A DNA stretch of 64,000 nt from Shinella daejeonensis (GTDB lineage Bacteria; Pseudomonadota; Alphaproteobacteria; Rhizobiales; Rhizobiaceae). Shown here piece after piece: positions 16,448-26,002 of the stretch. The translations under genes were made by a program, and so were the position numbers. The stretch covers positions 1 through 64,000 of the forward strand of contig NZ_JAHWXY010000006.1 of the NCBI RefSeq assembly GCF_024281235.1. Direction: 5' to 3'. Every line of letters begins with the position of its first letter. Position 1 is the stretch's first letter. Below the pieces are notes generated by a model. It searched no databases. It saw nothing but the letters and a program-made list of their open reading frames with translations, and was not told where the DNA came from.

Positions 16448-18109
16448 ATGAACCGCAAGCAGCCATCCGACGGTGAAAGAGGATCGCCGGACACATATGC
16501 CCGGCTTGACGCCGCCACCGGCTGCTCGATCCTTGCCGCGGTTCTCTGGGTGCCGCAGGCGTTCCTGATCGCCGACTGTCTCGCCGCGCTGATCAGCGCC
16601 GCCGGCCAGCCGGACCTGCCGGTGACAGCCCTTGCCGTCGCCGGCCTCGGCCTGTTGCGCGCCCTTTTCGACGCGGCCGCCGTGCGCCTTTCCTTTCGCC
16701 GCGCAAGACCGACGCTGAGCATGCGGCGTGAGGCCGCGCTCGGCGGGCTTTCGGCACGTCCGGCCGTCGGCCCCGGCCGAATGGCCTCGGGCGAGGCCGC
16801 CAGCATTCTCGCCGAACAGGCGGATCTTGCCCTTCCCTATCTGACACGCTACCGGCCGGCGCGGGTGAAGGCGGTGGCCGTACCGCTCGTGATGGTGCTT
16901 GCCGTGCTTTTCCATTCCTGGGTCGCGGCCGTCATCCTTCTCGTCTCGGCGCCGCTGATCCCGCTCTTCATGGCGCTTGTCGGCTGGCAGGCCCGGGCGG
17001 CAAGCGAGCGCCAGCTGGCGGCAACCGGCAGCCTCAACGGCTTCCTGCTCGATCGCCTGCGCGGCATGACCACCCTTCGCTCGCTCGGCGCCGTCGATCG
17101 AACGGCCGGGCGATTGCGGCAGAATGCCGAGGACCTGCGCGAACGCACCATGCGGGTGCTGGCGATCGCTTTCCTGTCCTCCGCCGTGCTGGAGCTTTTC
17201 GCAGCCATCGGCATCGCCATGGTGGCGGTCTATGTCGGCTTCAGCCTGCTCGGCAGCATCGATCTCAGCGCCTGGGGCGCGCCGATCGACTTCCGCAGCG
17301 GACTTTTCGTTCTCCTGCTGGCGCCCGCCTTCTTCGAGCCGCTGCGCGATCTTTCCGCCGTCTGGCACGACAAGGCCGCCGGGCAGGCGGCCTTGGCGGC
17401 GCTGGATCGATTGGCCGCGCCCCGGCCACAAACGCACTTTCGGGCCGCAAGACCCGCCCCTGCGGTTTCCGAAACCATGGAGCCTGCCGTGCGCCTCAGC
17501 GGCGTGACCTTCGGTTATGGCGATGGACCCTATGTGCTGGAAGGGTTCGATCTTTCCGTTTCACACGGGCAGAGCATCGCATTCGTCGGCCCAAGCGGCA
17601 GCGGAAAGTCCACCCTGCTCGCGCTTATTGCCGGCCTGCTGGTTCCAGACGCCGGCGAGATCCGGCCTGCACAAGACCGGCAGACGCGGATCGGCTGGAT
17701 CGGCCCCTCGCCGCATGTCTTCACCGGCACCATCCGCAGCAACATACGGCTCGGCCGCAACCTGCCCGCCGAAGCCGTCGATGCGGCGATCCGCACCGCC
17801 CGTCTCGAGCGTGCGGCCGCCGCCTACGGGCCGCGCCTGCTTGCGGAAGGAGGGCGGGGGCTTTCCGGCGGCGAGGTGATGCGGCTCGCCATCGCGCGGG
17901 CCGCCGCGGACCCGGCCTGCATCCTCCTCCTGGCCGACGAACCGACCGCGCATCTCGATGACGAAACGGCGCGGGATATCGCCCGCAGCCTGACAACGCT
18001 TGCCAAAGGCCGCACGCTGATCGTCGCGACCCACGACATGGAGCTTGCGGCCCGAATGGATCGCATCATCATGCTCGAGCCGAAAATCCTGGCGGAGGCA
18101 GCCGAATGA
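16448..18109 (+). CDS. cydD: Thiol reductant ABC exporter subunit CydD
   Basis: 553 residues. A six-helix ABC exporter domain is followed by an ATPase domain: Walker A GPSGSGKST, signature LSGGEVMRLA, Walker B ILLLADEPTAHLD and switch His in VATHDME. With CydC it exports cysteine/glutathione to the periplasm, which is needed for cytochrome bd maturation. First gene of the cydDCABX operon; its stop overlaps the cydC start by ATGA. Upstream SD is weak (GACAAGGCAGGACGC), but the start fits the family N-terminus. Confidence 0.95.
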   Translation: MNRKQPSDGERGSPDTYARLDAATGCSILAAVLWVPQAFLIADCLAALISAAGQPDLPVTALAVAGLGLLRALFDAAAVRLSFRRARPTLSMRREAALGGLSARPAVGPGRMASGEAASILAEQADLALPYLTRYRPARVKAVAVPLVMVLAVLFHSWVAAVILLVSAPLIPLFMALVGWQARAASERQLAATGSLNGFLLDRLRGMTTLRSLGAVDRTAGRLRQNAEDLRERTMRVLAIAFLSSAVLELFAAIGIAMVAVYVGFSLLGSIDLSAWGAPIDFRSGLFVLLLAPAFFEPLRDLSAVWHDKAAGQAALAALDRLAAPRPQTHFRAARPAPAVSETMEPAVRLSGVTFGYGDGPYVLEGFDLSVSHGQSIAFVGPSGSGKSTLLALIAGLLVPDAGEIRPAQDRQTRIGWIGPSPHVFTGTIRSNIRLGRNLPAEAVDAAIRTARLERAAAAYGPRLLAEGGRGLSGGEVMRLAIARAAADPACILLLADEPTAHLDDETARDIARSLTTLAKGRTLIVATHDMELAARMDRIIMLEPKILAEAAE

Positions 18110-19869
18110 AACGCGACGTCACCCGCCTCGCCGCGGTTGCGCGGCTTCTTCCCGCCAAGGGCCGCCGCCGGCTGCTTACCGGTTTTGCGCTTGCCTGCCT
18201 CGCCGTCCTCTCCGGCATCGGCCTGCTTGGCCTTTCGGGCTGGTTCATCACGGCCACGGCGATTGCCGGCCTCACCGTCGCCACCGCCGCCACCTTCGAT
18301 GTCTTCTCACCGGCGGCGGCGATCCGCTTTCTCGCGCTCGCCCGCACAGCGGGGCGATACGGCGAGCGGCTGACGACGCATGACGCCACGCTCCGGGCGC
18401 TTGCCGCGCTGCGCGAACGCCTGTTTGTCGCCTGGTCCGCACCGGTGGCGGCACGCCGGCTTGCGCTGCAACCGCGCCGGCTGCTCTTCCGGCTCACCGC
18501 CGATATCGACGCACTCGATTCCCTCCATCTTCGCCTTCTCCTGCCGATCGGCGTGGCGCTTCTGACCGGCGGCGTCCTCGCCATCGCCCTGGCGCTGATC
18601 GAACCCGCCATCGGGATGATGGCCGCCGGCCTCCTGCTTGCCGCCGGCCTCGCCATTCCATTCGTCCTCACCCGCCTCGGCGTGCGCCCCTCGCGCCGGC
18701 GCGGGGTCGCGCTGGAGGCGATGCGGGCGCGGACCATCGACCTCGTCGCCGGCCAGGCCGAATTGCAACTTGCCGGCCGGCTTCGCGCGCAGGTCGCGGC
18801 GGTGATGGCGGCCGATGCCTATGCGGCAAGACAGGAGGATCGGCTGAACCGGCTGGAAGCCGGCGCGACCTTCGCGTTCGGCCTCGCCTCCACGCTCCTT
18901 CTCGCAGGGCTGCTGCTGGCGCTCGGAGAGGCCGCGCAGAGCGGGCGGATCGGCGCGCCGCTCGCCGCCCTCGGCATCCTGGCGGCCCTCGCCGCCTTCG
19001 AACCTTTCGCGGCGCTCCGGCGCGGCGCGCTGGAGTTCGGCCGCACGCTGCTGGCAAGCCGCCGCATCGCGCCATCACTTGCCGCCGAAGCCGGGGGCCG
19101 CCCCGCCCCGCCGCCCCGCCCCCCGCAAGGCTTCGCCTTCCGTCTCGAAGCGGTGACGGCGCGCCATCCGGGCGCACGCACGCCCGCCTTGCAGGACATC
19201 ACCCTCGCCCTTCCGCAAGGCGAGGTCCTGGCCCTCGTCGGTTCGAGCGGCGCCGGCAAATCGACCATCCTGGCGGTGCTTGCCGGCGAGATCGCCCCGG
19301 AAAGCGGAAGGGCGATGCGCCTTGCCGCCGTTTTGCTGACGCAGCACAGCGAGCTGTTTTCAGACAGCATCGGCGAGAACCTGCGGCTGGCCGATCCCGA
19401 GGCCGACGACGGCCGCCTGCGCCTGGCGCTCGACGGGGCGGGACTTGCCGCCCATGTCGCCTCGCTGTCCGAAGGGATCGACAGCCGGCTTGGCGAGGGT
19501 GGCGCGGGACTTTCCACGGGACAGGCCCGCCGTCTCGCCTTCGCCCGGCTCCTGCTGCACGGCGCGCCGCTCTGGCTGCTGGACGAACCGACGGAAGGGC
19601 TCGACGACGCCACGGCGCGCGATCTCCTTTACCGCATCCGCGACGCTGGCGGAGCGCGCAGCATCGTCATCGCCACCCATCTCCACCGGGAGGCCGCCCT
19701 TGCCGACCGGATCGCACTTGTCGAGGACGGTCGCCTGATGGCCGTCGCCACCCGCGGGCAACCGCATTTCGACGCTCTTCTCGCCCGGCTCCGGACGGGT
19801 CAGCCAGACCGCGCTGTCGCCGCAACGCCGCTTTCCGGTCATCCAACGGAGGCAAGACCATGGAACTAG
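18106..19869 (+). CDS. cydC: Thiol reductant ABC exporter subunit CydC
   Basis: 587 residues, partner of CydD. The N-terminal membrane domain begins with LSGIGLLGLSGWFITATAIA, a hallmark of CydC. ATPase domain: Walker A GSSGAGKST, a slightly degenerate signature LSTGQARRLAFARL (Thr for the usual Gly), Walker B LWLLDEPTEGLD and switch IATHLH. The degenerate signature suggests unequal ATP sites in the CydDC heterodimer. Overlaps cydD by 4 nt and cydA by 10 nt, so the operon is tightly coupled. Confidence 0.95.
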   Translation: MKRDVTRLAAVARLLPAKGRRRLLTGFALACLAVLSGIGLLGLSGWFITATAIAGLTVATAATFDVFSPAAAIRFLALARTAGRYGERLTTHDATLRALAALRERLFVAWSAPVAARRLALQPRRLLFRLTADIDALDSLHLRLLLPIGVALLTGGVLAIALALIEPAIGMMAAGLLLAAGLAIPFVLTRLGVRPSRRRGVALEAMRARTIDLVAGQAELQLAGRLRAQVAAVMAADAYAARQEDRLNRLEAGATFAFGLASTLLLAGLLLALGEAAQSGRIGAPLAALGILAALAAFEPFAALRRGALEFGRTLLASRRIAPSLAAEAGGRPAPPPRPPQGFAFRLEAVTARHPGARTPALQDITLALPQGEVLALVGSSGAGKSTILAVLAGEIAPESGRAMRLAAVLLTQHSELFSDSIGENLRLADPEADDGRLRLALDGAGLAAHVASLSEGIDSRLGEGGAGLSTGQARRLAFARLLLHGAPLWLLDEPTEGLDDATARDLLYRIRDAGGARSIVIATHLHREAALADRIALVEDGRLMAVATRGQPHFDALLARLRTGQPDRAVAATPLSGHPTEARPWN

Positions 19870-21443
19870 ACATCGTCGCCCTCTCCCGCTTCCAGTTCGC
19901 GCTGACGGCGCTCTATCACTTCCTCTTCGTACCGCTGACACTCGGACTTTCGACCCTGCTCGCCATCATGGAAACGACCTATGTCATGACCGGGCGGCAG
20001 ATCTGGCGCCAGATGACGAAATTCTGGGGAACCCTGTTCGGCATCAACTTCGTGCTCGGCGTGGCGACCGGCATCGTCATGGAATTCCAGTTCGGCATGA
20101 ACTGGAGCTATTACAGCTACTACGTCGGCGACATCTTCGGCGCGCCGCTGGCGATGGAGGGCCTGATGGCCTTCTTCCTCGAGGCGACCTTCGTCGGCCT
20201 CTTCTTCTTCGGCTGGGACAAGCTGTCGAAGGTCGGCCATCTCGTCGCCACCTGGTGCGTGGCGCTCGGCTCGAATTTCTCCGCCTTATGGATTCTGATC
20301 GCCAACGGATGGATGCAGAATCCCGTCGGTTCGGCGCTCAACCCGCAGACCATGCGCATGGAGATCACCAGTTTCTTCGACGTGGTGTTCAATCCGGTGG
20401 CCCAGGCCAAATTCGTCCATACGGTCTCGGCGGGCTATGTCTGCGCCTCGGTCTTCGTGCTCGGCATTTCGGCCTGGTATCTGCTGAAGGGACGCCATAT
20501 CGAACTCGCCAAACGCTCGATGACGGTGGCGGCCTCCTTCGGGCTGGCCTCGTCGCTTTCCGTGGTCGTGCTCGGCGACGAGAGCGGCTATCTTTCCACC
20601 GAGCATCAGAAGATGAAGCTCGCGGCGATCGAGGCCATGTGGGAGACCGAGCCCGCGCCGGCCGCCTTCACCGCCTTCGGCTTCCCGGATCAGGAGGCCC
20701 GCGAGACCCATTACGCCGTGCATATTCCCTGGGTCATGGGCCTCATCGGCACCCGCTCGCTGACGACGGAGATCCCCGGCATCAGCGAACTGGAAAAAAT
20801 GGCGGAACAACGCATTCGCAGCGGCATCGAAGCCTATGACGCCCTTGCAAACATCCGCGCGGCAGGCCTTCAGCAACAAACGATAGCACCGGAGGCGCAG
20901 GACACTTTCGCCGAACTCGGCCACGAACTCGGCTATGCGCTCCTGCTCAAGCGCTATGTCGACGACCCGCGCGAGGCGACGGACGAGCAGATCGCGAAGG
21001 CCGCCGCCGATACGATCCCCCATGTGCCGACGCTGTTCTGGTCCTTCCGCATCATGGTCGGCCTCGGGATGTTCTTCATCCTGCTCACGGCGACCTTCTT
21101 CTGGCTGTCCGCCCGGCGACGCCTCGACCGCTATCCCCTGCTGCTGAAACTTTGCGTCCTGGCCATTCCCCTGCCCTGGGTGGCGGCGGAACTCGGCTGG
21201 GTGGTCGCGGAGTTCGGCCGCCAGCCCTGGGTCATCGAGGGCGTGCTGCCGACGGCGGTCGCCGTCTCCAGCCTCGGTGCGGAAACCGTGCTCCTGACGA
21301 TCCTCGGCTTCGCGGCGCTCTATACGGTGCTGATCGTCATCGAGATGACGCTGATGATCAGGGCCATCCGGGAGGGGCCTTCGGACGATGACGATCCGGA
21401 AGCCCCCATCATCTCGAATGCGGTCGTGCCCGCGGCGGAGTGA
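19860..21443 (+). CDS. cydA: Cytochrome bd ubiquinol oxidase subunit I
   Basis: 527 residues, close to the 522 of E. coli CydA. The N-terminus has the haem b595 ligand His20 in SRFQFALTALYHFLFVPLTL. The quinol loop contains GDESGYLSTEHQKMKLAAIE and KMKLAAIEAMWET. The long Q-loop of about 150 residues between ALSVVV and the FWSFRIMVGLGM helix places it in the long-loop (E. coli-like) class. It reduces O2 to water with electrons from ubiquinol and has high oxygen affinity. Starts inside the end of cydC. Confidence 0.97.
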   Translation: MELDIVALSRFQFALTALYHFLFVPLTLGLSTLLAIMETTYVMTGRQIWRQMTKFWGTLFGINFVLGVATGIVMEFQFGMNWSYYSYYVGDIFGAPLAMEGLMAFFLEATFVGLFFFGWDKLSKVGHLVATWCVALGSNFSALWILIANGWMQNPVGSALNPQTMRMEITSFFDVVFNPVAQAKFVHTVSAGYVCASVFVLGISAWYLLKGRHIELAKRSMTVAASFGLASSLSVVVLGDESGYLSTEHQKMKLAAIEAMWETEPAPAAFTAFGFPDQEARETHYAVHIPWVMGLIGTRSLTTEIPGISELEKMAEQRIRSGIEAYDALANIRAAGLQQQTIAPEAQDTFAELGHELGYALLLKRYVDDPREATDEQIAKAAADTIPHVPTLFWSFRIMVGLGMFFILLTATFFWLSARRRLDRYPLLLKLCVLAIPLPWVAAELGWVVAEFGRQPWVIEGVLPTAVAVSSLGAETVLLTILGFAALYTVLIVIEMTLMIRAIREGPSDDDDPEAPIISNAVVPAAE

Positions 21444-21448
21444 AGACG

Positions 21449-22603
21449 ATGATCCTTCATGAATTGCTCGACTACGATACCCTACGCATCATCTGGTGGC
21501 TGCTGCTCGGCATACTGCTGCTCGGCTTCGCCGTTACGGACGGCTTCGATCTCGGCGTCGGCACGCTTTTGCCCTTCGTCGCCCGGACCGACGTGGAGCG
21601 CCGCATCGTCATCAACACGATCGGCCCGATCTGGGAAGGCAATCAGGTCTGGCTGATCCTCGGCGGCGGGGCGATCTTCGCCGCCTGGCCGCCGCTCTAC
21701 GCCGTTTCCTTTTCCGGCTTCTATCTTGCCATGTTCGCCATCCTGATGGCGCTCATCCTGCGGCCGGTCGGCTTCAAGTATCGCTCGAAACGCGAGAGCG
21801 CGCGCTGGCGCAACAACTGGGACCGGGCGCTGTTTATCGGCGGTTTCGTACCTTCGCTGATCTTCGGCGTGGCGGTCGGAAACGTCTTGCAGGGCGTGCC
21901 GTTCCGCTTCGCCGACGACATGCGGATTTTCTATGAGGGGTCGTTCTTCGGCCTGCTCAATCCGTTCGCGCTGGCCTGCGGCCTGCTGTCGCTCGCCATG
22001 TTCGTCATGCATGGCGCCGCCTGGCTGGTTCTCAAGACAAACGGCGAAATCGCCGAACGGGCGCGCCGTTTCGGCGCAACCGCCGCCCTCGCGGTCATCC
22101 TCCTTTTCGCTCTTGCGGGCCTCTGGGTTTCCTTTGGCATGGACGGCTATGTGCTGGTCGGCCCGGCCGTGACGGACGGCCCCGCCAACCCGCTGCTGAA
22201 GGATGCCGCGCCGCAGGCGGGCGCATGGCTCGCCAACTATGCGCTCCATCCCTGGACGGTGATCGCGCCGATCCTCGGCTTTGCCGGGGCGGCGGCAAGC
22301 TGGCTGCTGCTGCGCAGCCGCCGGGAGGTCATCCCGCTCCTGTTCAGCAAGCTTTCGATCATCGGCATCATTTCAACGGTGGGGCTTTCCATGTTTCCCT
22401 TCATCCTGCCGTCGTCCATCGATCCGCGATCGAGCCTGACGGTCTGGGATGCGTCCTCCAGCCACATGACGCTCTTCATCATGCTGGTCGGAACCGGGAT
22501 TTTCCTGCCGCTCATCGTTGCCTATACGGCCTGGGTCTACCGGGTGCTGTGGGGAAAGGTCGACGAGGAAAGCGTCAGCGACAAGAACAAGCACGCTTAC
22601 TAG
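21449..22603 (+). CDS. cydB: Cytochrome bd ubiquinol oxidase subunit II
   Basis: 384 residues, eight to nine membrane helices. Typical CydB signatures: FAVTDGFDLGVGTLLPFVAR and NTIGPIWEGNQVWLILGGGA near the N-terminus, and SMFPFILPSSIDPRSSLTVW near the C-terminus. Two starts are possible: GTG at 21440 overlapping the cydA stop, or ATG at 21449 with GGAG 8 nt upstream. The ATG is preferred. It forms the heterodimer with CydA and is followed by cydX. Confidence 0.96.
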   Translation: MILHELLDYDTLRIIWWLLLGILLLGFAVTDGFDLGVGTLLPFVARTDVERRIVINTIGPIWEGNQVWLILGGGAIFAAWPPLYAVSFSGFYLAMFAILMALILRPVGFKYRSKRESARWRNNWDRALFIGGFVPSLIFGVAVGNVLQGVPFRFADDMRIFYEGSFFGLLNPFALACGLLSLAMFVMHGAAWLVLKTNGEIAERARRFGATAALAVILLFALAGLWVSFGMDGYVLVGPAVTDGPANPLLKDAAPQAGAWLANYALHPWTVIAPILGFAGAAASWLLLRSRREVIPLLFSKLSIIGIISTVGLSMFPFILPSSIDPRSSLTVWDASSSHMTLFIMLVGTGIFLPLIVAYTAWVYRVLWGKVDEESVSDKNKHAY

Positions 22604-22697
22604 AGGGTCCTTCACGCGCCCGGACGCAGGACGCTCTGGAATTCACGGGACCGTTCCGGCCGACCGGCCGGCCCCCGCAGAAAGACGGAGAGACGGA

Positions 22698-22841
22698 ATG
22701 TGGTATTTTTCCTGGTTGCTCGGCCTGCCGCTCGCGGCGGCATTCGCCGTGCTCAACGCCATGTGGTACGAACTCATGGACGACCGCGACAAGGCGCGCT
22801 CCGCCGTGGAGGCCGGCAGGCGGCCAACGCCGGACGATTAA
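22698..22841 (+). CDS. cydX: Cytochrome bd oxidase small subunit CydX (YbgT family)
   Basis: 47 residues, single membrane helix. The start MWYFSWLLGLPLAAAFAVLN and the following AMWYELMDDRD are the CydX/YbgT signature. GACGGAGAGACGG provides a purine-rich SD before ATG 22698. It lies 94 bp after cydB, so it is probably in the same transcript. CydX stabilises the CydAB complex and its haems. Easily missed because of its size. Confidence 0.93.
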   Translation: MWYFSWLLGLPLAAAFAVLNAMWYELMDDRDKARSAVEAGRRPTPDD

Positions 22842-22846
22842 GGGTC

Positions 22847-22918
22847 CCCGGCTCAACGTAAGCCCCGTCCCCCGGCTCAACGTAAGTCCCGTCCCGCGGC
22901 TCAACGCCGGCCCCGTCC
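22847..22918. repeat. Three tandem 24-bp units between cydX and the Lrp-type regulator
   Basis: Units at 22847-22870, 22871-22894 and 22895-22918. The core CGGCTCAACGTAAGCCCCGT is almost the same in units 1 and 2 (one mismatch over 24 bp). Unit 3 is more divergent. The repeat begins 5 bp after the cydX stop and unit 3 covers the last codons and stop of the reverse-strand regulator. Confidence 0.85.
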
Positions 22919-23365
22919 CCGCGTTGCCAGCACGTTGCGGATCGAGAAGCTCGAATGGATGCGGAGCACGCCCGGCAGAGCGGAGAGGATCTCCTTGTGG
23001 ATGCGCTCGAACTCGCCGGCATTGGCGACCTCCACCCGCAGCAGATAATCCGAACCGCCGGTCATCAGGAAACATTCGCGGATTTCGGGATATTTGCGCA
23101 CCGCCGCCTCGAAGCGGTCGAGATGGTCCTCGGTCTGCCGCTCCAGCGTGATATTGATGATCACGGCGATCATCGCCTCGGCGCTGCCCGCATCGACGAT
23201 CGCCGTATAACCGCGGATCGCGCCGGACTTTTCCATGATCCGGATGCGCCGCAGACAGGCGGACGGCGACAGGCCGACCTCGGCCGCAAGCCGGGCGTTG
23301 CTCATGCGCGCATCGAGGCGCAGGAGGCGCAGAAGATTGCGGTCGATCGCGTCCAGGGCCGGCAT
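22901..23365 (-). CDS. Lrp/AsnC family transcriptional regulator (probable regulator of alr-dadA)
   Basis: 154 residues. N-terminal AsnC-type HTH: LDAIDRNLLRLLRLDARMSN then LAAEVGLSPSACLRRIRIME. C-terminal RAM ligand domain: YPEIRECFLMTGGSDYLLRV, ALPGVLRIHSSFSIRNV. Divergent from alr and dadA with a 127-bp spacer carrying an inverted repeat. This is the usual arrangement for a local activator of D-alanine/alanine catabolism (DadR-like). The stop lies inside the third copy of a 24-bp repeat, giving a basic RGRGRR tail. ATG 23365 fits the family; the frame is open farther upstream. Confidence 0.93.
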   Translation of the reverse strand: MPALDAIDRNLLRLLRLDARMSNARLAAEVGLSPSACLRRIRIMEKSGAIRGYTAIVDAGSAEAMIAVIINITLERQTEDHLDRFEAAVRKYPEIRECFLMTGGSDYLLRVEVANAGEFERIHKEILSALPGVLRIHSSFSIRNVLATRGRGRR

Positions 23366-23376
23366 CGCAGAATACT

Positions 23377-23414
23377 CCAAAGAATCTCTTTTTCTTTCAA
23401 CAAATATTCTTTGG
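23377..23414. promoter_or_regulatory. Inverted repeat, candidate operator for the Lrp-type regulator
   Basis: CCAAAGAAT (23377-23385) is repeated in perfect inverted form as ATTCTTTGG (23406-23414), 20 bp apart, in an AT-rich spacer between the divergent regulator and alr. Centre-to-centre spacing of 29 bp is about three helical turns, fitting binding of an Lrp dimer or larger assembly. Confidence 0.5.
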
Positions 23415-23492
23415 CGCAACAATCAATCACGCTTCGAATGGTAATTTCCTCATTCTTTCACTAGGCTTCATAAAAATCGCCGCGAGGAACCC

Positions 23493-24626
23493 ATGACTGC
23501 CGTCGCCCTGCAACGCACCGTCGAAGAACCCGGTCCCGCTCCCGTGGCTTCCGGCTATCTGACCATCGATCTTGCGGCGCTGGCCCGAAACTACCGCGCG
23601 CTCAGCAGCCGCGTCGCCCCGGCGCGCGCCGCCGGCGTGGTCAAGGCGGATGCCTACGGCCTCGGAGCAAAGCTGGTCGCCCCGGTTCTCTACCGGGAAG
23701 GCTGCCGGCATTTCTTCGTCGCCCTCTTCCGCGAGGCGGAGGCGCTCAGATCGATCCTGCCGGACGACGCCCGGATCTTCGTGCTGAACGGGCTCCTGCC
23801 CGGAGACGAAACGGCCTGCGCCGACCTCGGGATCGTGCCGGTCCTCAATTCGCCGGAACAGGTCGAACGCTGGTCGGCCGCCGCCGCGCGACGCGGCGTC
23901 AGGCTTCCGGCCGTGCTGCAAGTCGACACCGGAATGTCGCGCCTCGGCATCGCACCTGCGGAATGGCCGGCGGCGCGCGCGCTTCTCGAGACGACGGACA
24001 CACTGGATCTTCTCTTCGTGATGAGCCATCTCGCCTCGGCGGACGATCCGGAAAGCCCGCAGAACAGCGACCAGCAGGCCGAGATGCGCCGGGCGGTGGC
24101 GGCCTTCCCCGGCATCGACCTCTGCTTCGCCAATTCCGGCGGCATCTTTCTCGGCAGGGATTTCCATGGCGCGCTGGTGCGGCCGGGCATCGCCCTTTAC
24201 GGTGGCGCGCCGACCGCCGGCGCGGCAAACCCGATGGAGCCGGTCGTCCGCCTCGACATCGCCGTGGTGCAGACCCGAACGGTTCCGGCCGGCACCCGCG
24301 TGGGCTATAGCGCCAGCCACGTCACCGACCGCACAACGCGCCTTGCGACGCTTGCCGCCGGCTATGCCGACGGGCTGCCGCGCAGCCTCGGCAATCGCGG
24401 CGCGGTCTATTACGACGGCATCCGCCTTCCCATCGTCGGCCGCGTGTCGATGGACAGCGTGATCGTCGATATTTCCGCTCTTCCGGAGAACGCCCTGCGC
24501 CTCGGCAGTCTCGTCGAGGTGATCGGGCCGCACCAGACGCTGGAAGACATCGCCCGCGACGCGGGCACCATCGCCTATGAGATCCTGACCGGTCTCGGCA
24601 GCCGCTATGAGCGCCGTTACCGCTGA
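23493..24626 (+). CDS. alr: Alanine racemase
   Basis: 377 residues, PLP enzyme interconverting L- and D-alanine. The PLP lysine is Lys51 in [13 protein letters not shown]. The second catalytic residue is Tyr272 in [10 protein letters not shown]. Other family motifs: [36 protein letters not shown] and [13 protein letters not shown]. Adjacent dadA and the divergent Lrp-type regulator suggest this is the catabolic enzyme (DadX role): it makes D-alanine for DadA. Another alr for wall synthesis may exist elsewhere. Confidence 0.95.
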   Translation: MTAVALQRTVEEPGPAPVASGYLTIDLAALARNYRALSSRVAPARAAGVVKADAYGLGAKLVAPVLYREGCRHFFVALFREAEALRSILPDDARIFVLNGLLPGDETACADLGIVPVLNSPEQVERWSAAAARRGVRLPAVLQVDTGMSRLGIAPAEWPAARALLETTDTLDLLFVMSHLASADDPESPQNSDQQAEMRRAVAAFPGIDLCFANSGGIFLGRDFHGALVRPGIALYGGAPTAGAANPMEPVVRLDIAVVQTRTVPAGTRVGYSASHVTDRTTRLATLAAGYADGLPRSLGNRGAVYYDGIRLPIVGRVSMDSVIVDISALPENALRLGSLVEVIGPHQTLEDIARDAGTIAYEILTGLGSRYERRYR

Positions 24627-24663
24627 CATCGTCCACCATCCGCAATCCGCATCCGGGGTCAAC

Positions 24664-25914
24664 ATGAAAGTCCTAGTTCTCGGCGCCGGCATCATCGGCG
24701 TGACATCCGCGTACCAATTGGCCAAAGCCGGCCATGAGGTCACCGTTCTCGACAGGCAGCCGGGACCGGCGCTCGAAACCAGTTTCGCCAACGCCGGCGA
24801 AGTCTCCTTCGGCTATTGCTCGCCCTGGGCGGCCCCCGGCATTCCGCTGAAAGCGATGAAATGGCTCTTCATGGAGCACGCTCCGCTCATCCTGCGGCCG
24901 AAACTCGACATAGCCATGATCGGCTGGATGGCGCGGATGCTGCGGAACTGCACCTCCGCCCGCTATGCCATCAACAAGAGCCGCATGCTGCGGCTGGCCG
25001 ACTACAGCCGCATCGCGCTGGCCGAACTGCGCTCCGAGACCGGCATCGCCTATGACGAGCGCATGCAGGGCACCCTCCAGCTGTTCCGCACCAGCCAGCA
25101 GCTCGACGCCTCGGCCAAGGACGTCCAGGCATTGGCGGCGGATGGCATCCCCTATGAGGTGCTGGACCCGGCCGGCTGCATCCGCGTCGAACCGGCGCTG
25201 GCTCATGTGCGCGAGAAGATCGTCGGCGGCCTGCTGACGCCGAAGGACGAGACGGGTGACTGCTTCAAGTTCGCCACCGCCCTTGCCGAACAGGCCGAAA
25301 ATCTCGGCGTGCGCTTTGTCTGGGATACGGATATCCGCAGCCTCGACGTGGAAGGCGGGCGGGTGCGCGGCGTCGTCACCGGCCGCCAGACCTATCACGC
25401 CGATGCGGTGGTGGTCGCCCTCGGCAGCTATTCGCCGCTCATCCTCAAGCCGCACGGCATCGCGTTGCCGGTCTATCCGGTCAAGGGCTATTCCCTGACG
25501 ATCCCGATCACCGACGCCGCCCGCGCGCCGGAATCGACCGTCATGGACGAGACCTACAAGATCGCCATCACCCGGCTCGGGGATCGCATCCGGGTGGGCG
25601 GCATGGCCGAGATTTCGGGCTATACCAACGATCTGGGGGCCGCACGGCGGCGAACGCTGGAACATTCGGTGACCGACCTTTTCCCCGGCGGGGACGCATC
25701 GCAGGCCACCTTCTGGTCCGGTTTGCGGCCGATGACGCCGGATGGCACGCCGGTCATCGGGCCGACACGGATCGCCGGGCTCTATCTCAACACCGGCCAC
25801 GGCACGCTCGGCTGGACGATGAGCTGCGGCTCGGCCCGCGTCATCGCGGACCTCGTCTCGGGGCGGAAACCCGAGATCGACGCGACCGACCTCGCCATCA
25901 GCCGCTACGGCTGA
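24664..25914 (+). CDS. dadA: D-amino acid dehydrogenase
   Basis: 416 residues, FAD-dependent. N-terminal dinucleotide-binding motif [20 protein letters not shown], then [20 protein letters not shown] typical of DadA. The FAD-contacting C-terminus is [20 protein letters not shown]. It oxidises D-alanine to pyruvate and ammonia and passes electrons to the respiratory chain. The frame is open from 24607, but ATG 24664 begins directly before the Rossmann strand. It follows alr by 37 bp in one operon. Its downstream spacer has been split by an IS element. Confidence 0.96.
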   Translation: MKVLVLGAGIIGVTSAYQLAKAGHEVTVLDRQPGPALETSFANAGEVSFGYCSPWAAPGIPLKAMKWLFMEHAPLILRPKLDIAMIGWMARMLRNCTSARYAINKSRMLRLADYSRIALAELRSETGIAYDERMQGTLQLFRTSQQLDASAKDVQALAADGIPYEVLDPAGCIRVEPALAHVREKIVGGLLTPKDETGDCFKFATALAEQAENLGVRFVWDTDIRSLDVEGGRVRGVVTGRQTYHADAVVVALGSYSPLILKPHGIALPVYPVKGYSLTIPITDAARAPESTVMDETYKIAITRLGDRIRVGGMAEISGYTNDLGAARRRTLEHSVTDLFPGGDASQATFWSGLRPMTPDGTPVIGPTRIAGLYLNTGHGTLGWTMSCGSARVIADLVSGRKPEIDATDLAISRYG

Positions 25915-25921
25915 GGCATCC

Positions 25922-25942
25922 TAGGTCGTGGTGACGATTTAA
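25922..25942 (+). repeat. Left terminal inverted repeat of the IS element (with TA target)
   Basis: Exact reverse complement of 26764-26784 over 21 positions. Because the TA ends are palindromic, the border between target duplication and element is ambiguous by 2 bp. Confidence 0.9.
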
Positions 25943-26002
25943 GGTTTTAAGATTCCCATCCGGTCGCAAATCAGATTCAACGCTGATTTTGGGAGATCGG
26001 CG

